From the IMG/VR virus record IMGVR_UViG_3300024264_000158, positions 1-25,486 of that record: a DNA stretch of 25,486 nt. One strand, written 5' to 3'. Both the position numbers and the translations under genes were made by a program. The stretch's first letter is position 1. Each line of letters begins with the position of its first letter. This stretch comes from a virus. The notes below the pieces were generated by a model. That model was not told the DNA's origin. It saw nothing but the letters and a program-made list of their open reading frames with translations, and searched no databases. Shown here in pieces: positions 15,113-22,800 of this stretch.

Positions 15113-16535
15113 GGCTTGAGTTGTATCCTGGATCTGCCCCACCATCTAGCACTATGCTCCAATTACCTTGTGTGTACACACCCTCATAGGATTTGACCCA
15201 TTCTGTGCCATTGAACCTGTACTGTATACCCGTATTTAGGTTGGTCACGTAGTGTTGTGTGCTGTCTGGGTTTGATGCGTCAAATGCCACATTCCATTTA
15301 CTTGTTGAACTGTTGTATTCTATGATGTCGCCAACACTGGCAACGAGTGTTCCCCATGTCTGACTCTGGAAACTTGCTGTTGAATCACCTACGTCATTTA
15401 TTACCAAATATCTGTCACCGTTCACAGGTGTGCCTGGATCAAATGTTGCTGGATTTATTATTTTTTTGACTGCTGTAAGAGAATTGCTTGGTATCGTGTC
15501 GCCATCAATTGTGTACAATAAAATCGTATCATCAAGTGTTGACGTTGCTATGGTACCAACTATCTCATTTCCGTTTGGTTGTGTCAATCTTATCTGTGAT
15601 GTGCCGTTTGTTACTTTGCCATATTGATCTAACAGCACCTTCCAGTTAACCGCTGGTCCAAATGTTTCAAAAGGATCGTAGTTGCTTGGTTCGTTCGCAC
15701 CTGTTTGGAATCCATCTCCTCCTGATTTAACATTTGTGCCTGTTGAACCTAATAATCTTAGTTGGTTACCTGTAACTAATAATCCAAAGTTGTTTGGTGT
15801 GATGTAACTCCTAGATGTAAGTTCCCCGTCTATCAATCCTTTCGCTATGCCGCCATCGTCGTCGTATATGCTCATTATGATCTTTTGTACGACACCCAGT
15901 TTCTTGACTTTCACCGGTGGTGATAACCATATTGGCATACTGAATGTCAGTGTTGCAACATCTATCTCTGAATCCGCACCTACTGGTATGGTCCTCGAAC
16001 TGAATGTTGTGCCTGTCAACTCAACGTAACTCAAACTGGTCCAGTCAATGTAGTTGTCCGTTTTCTGTATCTCGAAGTCTGGGTTAAACAGATACAAGAT
16101 CTGTTCCATGATCTGTAATTTCTGATCTGTGTTAGTTGTCCAAATGTCCGCTGACACTTCCATCCTGAATGGTGAAGGCATCACTTTCTCAACCGTGTAT
16201 CCTGCACCCATCTCGTTGGTGTAGTTGCCGTCTGAGTCGATGCCTCTTTCTCTCAAATGCTGTTTCTCAATGTGATAAGGATTCTGCATCCTGTCCCTGT
16301 CGTAGTTTAATTCCCTTACATACGCCGCTATCCTAGGTGCGTACTGTAGTGCGTTCTCTGAATTGTTCCTGATTATGTTTGCTACCTGCCTTGTTGGATC
16401 TCCGTACACCACAGGCACTGCCCTTAATTGTACGGAACCATCACTGCCTTTGCCCGTCTCCACGGAGAAGTTGCTCAATATCCTAATGAATTGAGTGAGG
16501 AATTTCCTAACCTGTCCTTCGTAAAAGTGTAGCAT
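15093..16535 (-). CDS. gp15: Tail completion / sheath stabiliser protein gp15, extended (480 aa)
   Basis: T4 gp15 (272 residues) forms the hexameric ring at the top of the tail that locks sheath and tube and joins the neck. Here the first ~240 residues fit that family: MLHFYEGQVRKFLTQFIRIL, then VQLRAVPVVYGDPTRQ, a YAPRIAAYVRELNYDRDRMQ segment, MPSPFRMEVSADIWTTNTDQ, QIMEQILYLFNPDFEIQ and a TFSMPIWLSPPV strand. The remaining ~240 residues are an extension with LVTGNQLRLLG and a C-terminal 'YRFNGTEWVKSYEG', similar to a motif at the end of gp14. The product is thus much longer than in T4. The gene starts 2 bp after the gp14 stop and is probably translated from the same mRNA. Identification rests on remembered family sequence and on the gp13/gp14 context. 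Confidence 0.82.
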   Translation of the reverse strand: MLHFYEGQVRKFLTQFIRILSNFSVETGKGSDGSVQLRAVPVVYGDPTRQVANIIRNNSENALQYAPRIAAYVRELNYDRDRMQNPYHIEKQHLRERGIDSDGNYTNEMGAGYTVEKVMPSPFRMEVSADIWTTNTDQKLQIMEQILYLFNPDFEIQKTDNYIDWTSLSYVELTGTTFSSRTIPVGADSEIDVATLTFSMPIWLSPPVKVKKLGVVQKIIMSIYDDDGGIAKGLIDGELTSRSYITPNNFGLLVTGNQLRLLGSTGTNVKSGGDGFQTGANEPSNYDPFETFGPAVNWKVLLDQYGKVTNGTSQIRLTQPNGNEIVGTIATSTLDDTILLYTIDGDTIPSNSLTAVKKIINPATFDPGTPVNGDRYLVINDVGDSTASFQSQTWGTLVASVGDIIEYNSSTSKWNVAFDASNPDSTQHYVTNLNTGIQYRFNGTEWVKSYEGVYTQGNWSIVLDGGADPGYNSSLDATTP

Positions 16536-16537
16536 CC

Positions 16538-17707
16538 TTAATTGTCAGCCTTTGGTTTTAGTGCATCTGTCAAAGACTGCCTCTGTTTGACTGTTAATCC
16601 GTTTATTGTTGATTCTGTCGCATTGTTTACAAAACTTGTTTTATAGTTGCCCCTAGAATCATTGTTCGTTGTAGTTATTCTAACACTGTCTTCGATTTTG
16701 ACCCATCTGACTCCGTCGTACCTGAACAATCTGTTGGGTAAGAAATCTGTCCTCAAGAAGTAATCGCCTTGATCAACGCCGGATGTTGGAAATGTAATAC
16801 CAAATCCTGCTGGATTTCCGTTTGGTGCAACACCGTCTCCGTCCAAGTAGAATCCGTAGTGTGAACTTGCTGGTGTGTCTATGGTAGCATTCACCGTGTT
16901 ATCACTGCTGGCCCTCTGTGCTTCTGTGTTCACATTTTCTGTCCTGATGTTGCCTCTTTCATCGATTGGTGCAACATAGTATTGTTTGTAATTGAATCCT
17001 GCCTTTGGAGCATCCTGCTCTGCCTGTGCAACGATCTGATCGTTGATGGTTTTCTCTCTGTTGTATGTGCTCATGTAACTGGCAACTGATCCTGTAGTTG
17101 TTGCATCGCCTATGATGTCTTTGAATTCTTGTGAATCCACTAAAGTTTTCATCTTCAATCTTAGGAGATGTGGCCACCAAGTTTGACTAAATCCTTCCGC
17201 GGCTCTGTTCACATCTTCTACCACGTAGTATCTTTTCAATGCAATTGGCACACTCTCGTCTAGTGAATAATCTTCCTTCATGTGTGGGAATTCTATTACA
17301 TCACCACTCATTGGTTTCCTACCAATTCTTTCTACGATATCGTTCAAATGTACTGTAAGGAATAGTGTGTCATTCTGTAGGAACATACCAAACTGGGAAA
17401 GGTTGAAATCTGCATCTTGCACATTGTATATTCCTCGCACAGTGTACACATCGCTAGAATATTTCCTGTCTCTGTTTTCTAAAAATAATAAATCCTGTAT
17501 GGTAGTCTCGTTAAGATCTGATCCTGTCACCCTAGGCTGACTGGGACTCGCCGGTCCGTCTTTGTTTGTGTCTCCCTGATCGTAGGGTCCTAGATATTTG
17601 TGTAGGTGTAAGTCTGTGCCACCCACGGTAAACATCTCCTTGATGTTGCGATCGAAGAACTTGTAGTCATTGCCCTTTTCAGGCTTAAAAATGGATAATC
17701 TTGGCAT
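16538..17707 (-). CDS. gp14: Neck protein gp14 (389 aa)
   Basis: The start is placed at ATG 17707 (MPRLSIFKPEKGNDYKFFDR); the ATG 9 bp upstream lies too close to the late octamer and would be at or before the predicted transcript start. gp14 and gp13 form the collar to which the tail attaches after DNA packaging. The family shows in the first ~205 residues: GGTDLHLHKYLGP, IQDLLFLENRDRKY, YTVRGIYNVQDADFNLSQFG, FLTVHLNDIVERIGRKPMSG and KRYYVVEDVNRAAEGFSQTW. T4 gp14 has about 256 residues, so this protein carries a C-terminal extension ending in a LFRYDGVRWVKIEDSVRIT motif. It is the first gene of the minus-strand unit, transcribed away from gp13 from an adjacent late promoter. Confidence 0.85.
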   Translation of the reverse strand: MPRLSIFKPEKGNDYKFFDRNIKEMFTVGGTDLHLHKYLGPYDQGDTNKDGPASPSQPRVTGSDLNETTIQDLLFLENRDRKYSSDVYTVRGIYNVQDADFNLSQFGMFLQNDTLFLTVHLNDIVERIGRKPMSGDVIEFPHMKEDYSLDESVPIALKRYYVVEDVNRAAEGFSQTWWPHLLRLKMKTLVDSQEFKDIIGDATTTGSVASYMSTYNREKTINDQIVAQAEQDAPKAGFNYKQYYVAPIDERGNIRTENVNTEAQRASSDNTVNATIDTPASSHYGFYLDGDGVAPNGNPAGFGITFPTSGVDQGDYFLRTDFLPNRLFRYDGVRWVKIEDSVRITTTNNDSRGNYKTSFVNNATESTINGLTVKQRQSLTDALKPKADN

Positions 17708-17715
17708 ATCATACA

Positions 17716-17723
17716 TATTTATT
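17716..17723 (-). promoter_or_regulatory. Late promoter octamer for the gp14-gp15 unit
   Basis: Reads AATAAATA on the minus strand, followed by TGTAT. The predicted start is 17710, leaving a 3-nt leader (GAT) before the ATG at 17707. It is divergent from the gp13 octamer with 14 bp between them. Confidence 0.65.
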
Positions 17724-17737
17724 GCGTAGGCAATGAC

Positions 17738-17745
17738 TATAAATA
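17738..17745 (+). promoter_or_regulatory. Late promoter octamer for gp13
   Basis: Reads TATAAATA (full consensus) followed by TGAGT and then ATG at 17751, so the predicted first transcribed base is the A of that ATG. Upstream in-frame ATGs at 17733 and 17745 lie before or inside the octamer. Confidence 0.7.
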
Positions 17746-17750
17746 TGAGT

Positions 17751-18512
17751 ATGTCAGAACTACAAACAGGACAACAGGAAATTTTTGATTACGTCAAGAA
17801 CAATCTCGGTGACGGGATGATTGACGTGGAATTAGACCCAAAACACTATCAAACGGCACTGGAAAGGGCTGTGAACAAATTCAGACAGCGATCTTCGAAT
17901 GCTGTGGAAGAATCATATGCTTTCCTTGAATTGAAGAAGAATCAGAACACCTACATACTGCCAGATGAGATCATCAATGTGAGGAATCTTAACAGGAGGA
18001 CCGTGGGATCAAGGACTGAAGGTGGAGAAGGTGGTACATTGTTCGAACCATTCAACTTGGCCTACACAAACACCTATCTACTGAGGGCAGGTGCGACAGG
18101 CGGTTTGGCAACTTACTATGCTTTCGCATCGTACCAAGAACTTGTTGGCAAGATGTTTGGTAGTTTCATACAGTTCCATTTTGACGTGGCAACTAAAAAA
18201 TTAACTATCACACAAAGACCTAGGGCAGATGACGAGACAGTTCTGATGCACACAGATAACTACAGACCTGACATCACACTGTTCAAAGACATATATTCAA
18301 AACCATGGATCAGAGACTACACCCTGGCCGTGTCTAAGATTATGTTAGGTGAGGCCAGAGGCAAATTCAACACCATTGCAGGTCCACAAGGTGGTACGAC
18401 ATTGAACGGTGATGCGTTGAAGAACGAGGGACAGGCAGAGATCGAGAGACTGGAAGCAGACATAGGAAACTTCCAAGAAGGTGGAACACCACACAGTTTT
18501 GTTATTGGTTAA
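17751..18512 (+). CDS. gp13: Neck (head completion) protein gp13 (253 aa)
   Basis: gp13 joins gp14 in the neck that seals the packaged head. The start at 17751 gives MSELQTGQQEIFDYVKNNLG; alternatives at 17733 and 17745 fall before or within the late octamer. The N-terminal pattern 'GDGMIDVELDPKHYQTALER' corresponds to the T4 '[20 protein letters not shown]' segment. The C-terminus (WIRDYTLAVSKIMLGEARGK, then GGTTLNGDALKNEGQAEIE and a final FVIG) matches T4 gp13's WVKDYATALAKELNG ... GGVTIDGQRLIEEARLEKE ... ILVG. The length (253) is shorter than the 309 of T4. It is divergent from gp14 and followed by a 49-bp gap that holds the next late promoter. The assignment is strong because both ends match. 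Confidence 0.9.
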   Translation: MSELQTGQQEIFDYVKNNLGDGMIDVELDPKHYQTALERAVNKFRQRSSNAVEESYAFLELKKNQNTYILPDEIINVRNLNRRTVGSRTEGGEGGTLFEPFNLAYTNTYLLRAGATGGLATYYAFASYQELVGKMFGSFIQFHFDVATKKLTITQRPRADDETVLMHTDNYRPDITLFKDIYSKPWIRDYTLAVSKIMLGEARGKFNTIAGPQGGTTLNGDALKNEGQAEIERLEADIGNFQEGGTPHSFVIG

Positions 18513-18545
18513 CTTCTAGTACCAGATTCCTTTACCAAAAATCAT

Positions 18546-18553
18546 TTTAAATA
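18546..18553 (+). promoter_or_regulatory. Late promoter octamer for the 60-residue gene
   Basis: Reads TTTAAATA followed by CAAGT. The predicted start is 18559, giving a 3-nt leader (ATC) before the ATG at 18562. There is no Shine-Dalgarno sequence. Confidence 0.5.
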
Positions 18554-18561
18554 CAAGTATC

Positions 18562-18744
18562 ATGACAGATTCCAGATACAAAAAACTTCCTAGATGCACC
18601 TTGGAAGAATTAACCGATATGGTCGACGACCTAGAGAACATGTCTATACATGCCCTTAAAGAAAAGAAACTGAGTATGCGTAGACTGGTATTAACACAGA
18701 TTCATGATGTCAAAAAAGAGATTGAAAAACGTCTAAAAAAATAG
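18562..18744 (+). CDS. Small charged helical protein (60 aa)
   Basis: Sixty residues, MTDSRYKKLPRCTLEELTDM followed by Leu/Glu/Lys-rich sequence ending in EIEKRLKK. Nearly all of it after residue 12 looks alpha-helical and amphipathic, as in a short coiled coil or helical hairpin. No known motif is present. It lies between gp13 and gp1 in the same direction. A late octamer lies 8 bp upstream, and the -35 of the gp1 promoter falls inside its last codons. The size and charge would fit a regulatory or assembly-adaptor peptide, but there is no direct evidence. Coding status is supported by the promoter, the tight packing and the lack of any other gene in the space. Confidence 0.6.
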   Translation: MTDSRYKKLPRCTLEELTDMVDDLENMSIHALKEKKLSMRRLVLTQIHDVKKEIEKRLKK

Positions 18745-18750
18745 TATAAT
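18722..18750 (+). promoter_or_regulatory. Sigma70-type promoter for gp1 dNMP kinase
   Basis: TTGAAA (18722-18727), a 17-bp spacer and TATAAT (18745-18750), then 7 bp to the ATG at 18758. A start site 7 bp after the -10 box would be 18757, so the message would be essentially leaderless. The host enzyme could read it early in infection. Confidence 0.78.
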
Positions 18751-18757
18751 AAACCTT

Positions 18758-19411
18758 ATGCTGATAGGTGTAGTAGGTTTGATAGGTTCCGGCAAAGGCA
18801 CAGTCTCGGATAGGCTGGTAGAACGACACGGATATCAAAAAGACAGTTTTGCCAAAAGTTTAAAAGATGCCGTGGCGTCCATGTTCAATTGGGACAGAGC
18901 TCTCCTCGAAGGAGACACAGAATCCAGCAGGCAATGGCGTGAACAACCGGACAAGTTCTGGAGTGAGAAATTTGGCAAGCCCACAACTCCAAGATGGGTG
19001 TTGCAGTACTTCGGCACGGAAGTGATGCGAGGCCAGATGTACGACGGTATTTGGGTGGACAGTTGCATTGGTAGATACAAAGGACAAAACACCGTGATAG
19101 CAGACACAAGGTTCCCCAATGAAGTGAAACAGATCAGAGAACGTGGTGGCAAGATAATACTGGTCAAAAGGGGCCAGGATCCTGATTGGTTCGTTGATTA
19201 CACAGAGGGCAACATAGAACCCAAAGGCATACACAGTTCAGAGTATGCATGGGCCAAAGAAGAGTTTGATTTCGTTATAGATAACAACGGCACGAAAGAA
19301 GAATTATACGACAAGATCGACGACCTAATCGTCAGCGACAAGATCACCAACACGCCATCCCAATCTACGGGTACTGCCCAACCTCTGGCAATTGGCGCAA
19401 ACAGTTTTTAG
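18758..19411 (+). CDS. gp1: Deoxynucleoside monophosphate kinase gp1 (217 aa)
   Basis: The T4 gene 1 product phosphorylates dTMP, dGMP and hydroxymethyl-dCMP to diphosphates for phage DNA synthesis. A Walker A loop is present at residues 7-15 (GLIGSGKGT) after an N-terminal beta strand (MLIGVVG). A 'GYQKDSFAKSLKDAVASMF' segment, 'PRWVLQYFGTEVMR' and 'NTVIADTRFPNEVKQIRERG' with its conserved DTRFPNE follow, as in phage dNMP kinases of this family; the DFVIDNNGTKEELYDKID stretch is typical of their C-terminal half. The length is close to T4's 241. The last ~20 residues (SQSTGTAQPLAIGANSF end) are a low-complexity tail. It has its own sigma70-like promoter and no Shine-Dalgarno sequence. Its last 87 bp overlap the convergent HNH-like gene. 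Confidence 0.92.
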   Translation: MLIGVVGLIGSGKGTVSDRLVERHGYQKDSFAKSLKDAVASMFNWDRALLEGDTESSRQWREQPDKFWSEKFGKPTTPRWVLQYFGTEVMRGQMYDGIWVDSCIGRYKGQNTVIADTRFPNEVKQIRERGGKIILVKRGQDPDWFVDYTEGNIEPKGIHSSEYAWAKEEFDFVIDNNGTKEELYDKIDDLIVSDKITNTPSQSTGTAQPLAIGANSF

Positions 19412-19684
19412 ATTACTAGCAGAAGTATTCCTCAGATCACCGTCAACGAACAGCACATCCAGTTGTGATTTGTCCTGTGCTTTGAATCCACACAATTCAC
19501 ATTTCTTGTGTTTCTTGTATCCAGATCTCTGTAGTGCGGTCACACCTCCTACACGCTTGCCGGCCCGTTTCCTGATACAGGTGTCGCACCGACTACGCCA
19601 ATACACCCTACCATATCTCTTGTAGGCATAGGCCCTGGGTTTGGTCTTACACTCCGTACACAACGGTCTGTCCTTGTACTGCAT
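19325..19684 (-). CDS. HNH / endonuclease VII-like zinc protein (119 aa)
   Basis: The start is ATG 19684 (MQYKDRPLCTECKTKPRAYA), not the upstream codon at 19861, because a late octamer ends 5 bp before it and the extra 59 residues would overlap the gp18 leader. Four CxxC pairs are visible: C9/C12 with C33/C36, and C62/C65 with C96/C99. The second half has the layout of HNH endonucleases (CELCGF, then L-D-V-L-F-V-D-G-D-x-x-N, NLKTVCANCQ). Small proteins of this kind are common in cyanophage-like myoviruses and are related to Holliday-junction resolvase endonuclease VII. The usual His of the VHHxDG motif is replaced by Leu78-Phe79, and the last His by Gln100, so nuclease activity is doubtful. 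It may act as a DNA- or RNA-binding zinc protein. Confidence 0.75.
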   Translation of the reverse strand: MQYKDRPLCTECKTKPRAYAYKRYGRVYWRSRCDTCIRKRAGKRVGGVTALQRSGYKKHKKCELCGFKAQDKSQLDVLFVDGDLRNTSASNLKTVCANCQRLGSTRRLGWRVGDLVADD

Positions 19685-19689
19685 GTGTG

Positions 19690-19697
19690 TATTTACG
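19690..19697 (-). promoter_or_regulatory. Late promoter octamer for the HNH-like gene
   Basis: On the minus strand it reads CGTAAATA, then CACAC, then the ATG at 19684; the predicted first base of the mRNA is the A of the start codon. Confidence 0.55.
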
Positions 19698-19753
19698 TCG
19701 CCTATATAGGCACCTGGAAAACGGTAAATTCTGTCGTAAAAACCATACGATTG

Positions 19754-19761
19754 AATAAATA
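19754..19761 (+). promoter_or_regulatory. Late promoter octamer for the tail sheath gene
   Basis: Reads AATAAATA followed by ACTCT. The predicted start is 19767, giving a 34-nt leader with a canonical AAGGAG at 19785-19790, 10 bp before the ATG, as expected for a very abundant protein. Confidence 0.7.
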
Positions 19762-19800
19762 ACTCTAGTATATACGTAACTTGCAAGGAGAATACGAAAA

Positions 19801-22800
19801 ATGGCATTAACATCACCAGGAGTAGAGGTTTCAGTAATAAACGAAAGTTTCTACGTACCATCAGATGCGGGTACTACACCACTATTCATAGTAGCATCAT
19901 CACAGGACAAGAAAAACGGAGCGGGAGACGGCACTGCTGTAGGAACAACTACTGCCAACGCCAACACTGCTTACTTGATCTCGTCACAGAGAGAATTAAC
20001 AGAGACTTTTGGAGATCCAAAATTCTACACAAACGCATCAGGAACTTCGCTTAACGGTTATGAGTTGAACGAGTACGGCTTACAAGCGGCCTACAGTTTC
20101 CTAGGAGTTGCCAACAGAGCATACGTCCTAAGAGCGAACGTGGACACAGCAGATTTAGTTGGAAGTGCTACGGCACCAACAGCGAACCCAACAGATGGCA
20201 CATACTGGTTTGACCTTGCATCAAGCAGTTATGGTTTATTTGAGTGGTCTGCTACCAATCAATCTTTCACAACAATTACTCCAACACTTATCACTTCAAC
20301 AAGTGATCTAGTTGGCGGTGTCTCAACTGGTGCACCAAAAACTTCAATAGGGGTAATAGGTGATTACGCAATCAACACAACACACGTTACCAACAAGATC
20401 TACAAGAAGACAGCAAGTAACACTTGGGTACAAGTTGGTTCAACAGACTGGCACACATCTTTACCGGTAGTGACAGTTGCTTCAGGAACCACAGTAACCA
20501 GTGGACAAACTTTCGTAATGAACGGTGTTACAATTACAACTTCAGGCACAACACTTTCAAACGTTGCGTCAGTGATCGGATCAAATGTTACTAATGTGAC
20601 AGCAAGTGTAAACAGCACAACAGGCAACCTAGAAATCTTCCACAACGGTAAGGCGCTAGGTGACTCAACAGGTGGTGCTAACACAATCAGATTTGAAGAG
20701 GGTACTGGTGTACTAGCATCCTTAGGAATCACAGCAGGCGTTAAAAATGGTGTGAAACTTTTACAAGACAAACACACTAACAGACCTACCTGGAAGACAG
20801 CAGACGAGAACAGACCCAACGGTTCAGTTTGGTTCAAGACAACTTCTGCAAACTCAGGTGCGGCATTGGTGACAAAACTTTACAGCACAGCAAGTGCTAG
20901 TTTCTCTCAAGTTGCTAGTCCACTTTATGCCACACACCACTCTGCGATCTACAACCTAGACGCGGCGACTGGTGGAACTGCATTAAGCACAGGCACAGTG
21001 TACGCACAGTACAACGTGACTGAGGAATCAATGACAGCGGCCGATGCCGCAGATGCTACCCCTAACGTTGGTGATTTCCAACTGTTCAGATACGAGGGCG
21101 GTGCTACAACTATCACTAGTGGAAACACATCTCCAACTTTCACAAGTTCAAACACTTTCAAAATACAAGAGTCAGTGAAGAACCAAGAAGCATTAAACAG
21201 TGCGGTAACAGTAACACTAGGTGGTACTGGTGCTGATGACTTTATCGCGGCAGTGAACGGTGCAGGCCTAACAAACGTTTCAGCAAGTAAGACAACTGCT
21301 GGTGCGATCGTTATGACACACAAACTGGGTGGTGAGTTCAGAATGACTGAAGAAGGCATGACAGGAACACCATTAGCAGATGCAGGTTTCAGTGCAACGA
21401 CGGCACACAGTTATGGAACATACACTGCAAACAGTTCAACTTTGATCGACAACTTGTATGACCTACCAACAGGTGAGAGCCTTGACTCAAGTGCTAACAC
21501 AGGTATCATGGCAAGTAACTGGAAGAGATTGAGTTACACTGCATCAACAAGTGCTCCAAGCAATGAGCCAGCAGACGGCACATTATGGTACCACACTGCG
21601 ACAGACGAAGCAGACATCATGGCACACAATGGTACAACTTGGGTTGGATATGCGACAGCATACTCAAGCACAGATCCAAATGGTCCACAGTTCAAAGCAA
21701 CAGCACCAACTACGCAATCAGACGGTACTGCACTTGTGACTAACGACTTATGGATTGACACTTCAGACTTAGAAAACTATCCAAAACTTTACAAATACAA
21801 CACATCAGCAACTTTGAGTTCTACAAACACAGCGAACCAGGTTGCAGTAACTACATCAGGCGCGGCTTGGGAATTAGTTGACAAAGCAGACCAAACCACA
21901 GAAGACGGTATTGTGTTCGCGGATGCTAGATATCACACAGCGGCAGACAAGGCGGATTCATTGTCAACAGGAGGTGCGGGTACAGCCAGCTCAATCAAAG
22001 ACTTATTGAGTGACGGCTTCCTAGATCCAGATGCTCCAAACCCAGACAACTACCCACAAGGTATCTTGCTATGGAACACAAGAAGATCTGGTTACAATGT
22101 TAAGGAATACAAGAACAGTTACATCACAACTACGAAATATCCAGGAAGCGGTGCAACTGGTTTAGGTAACATCAGAGCAAGTAACGAGAGCGTATCAACT
22201 TACTTCCCTGACAGATGGGTTACTAAATCAAGCAACAACGCAGACGGTTCTGGTTCTTTCGGTAGGAAAGCACAGAGAAAAGTGATCGTTGAACAACTTA
22301 AATCAGAGATCGACACTAACCAAGCAATCAGAGAAGACCAAAGAGGCTTCAACGTAATTGCTTGTCCTGGTTACCCAGAGTTAATGTCAAACATGATCAA
22401 CCTAAACACAGACAGAAACAACACAGCGTTTGTAGTAGGTGACACACCTATGAGATTAGAAGGTACATCAACTGCAATCCAAAACTGGGCAAACAACACA
22501 GCGTCAGCACTTGACAACGGTGAAGACGGCCTAGTGAGCTCAAGTGATTACTTGGGTGTGTTTTATCCATCTGGTCAAACAACAGACAACACAGGTAAAT
22601 CAATTGTTGTTCCACCATCACACATGATGTTGAGAACACTGGCCAACAACGACAACATCGCTTTCCCATGGTTCGCACCATCAGGAACAAGAAGAGGTAT
22701 CGTTGACAACGCCACATCAGTTGGTTACATAGACACGGCGTCTGGAGAGTTTAAAACAATATCTGTTACGGAGTCAGTGAGAGATTCAATGCACGAGGTC

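Noticed and set aside
17733-17750. ATG at 17733 or 17745 as start of gp13
   Set aside because: The first lies before, and the second within one base of the end of, the TATAAATA octamer, so neither would be on the late transcript; 17751 fits the common spacing. Read-through use of them cannot be fully excluded.
19685-19861. 59-residue N-terminal extension of the HNH-like protein
   Set aside because: Would run through the late octamer at 19690-19697 and into the gp18 start; the hydrophobic extension has no counterpart in the family, and the ATG at 19684 has a matching promoter.
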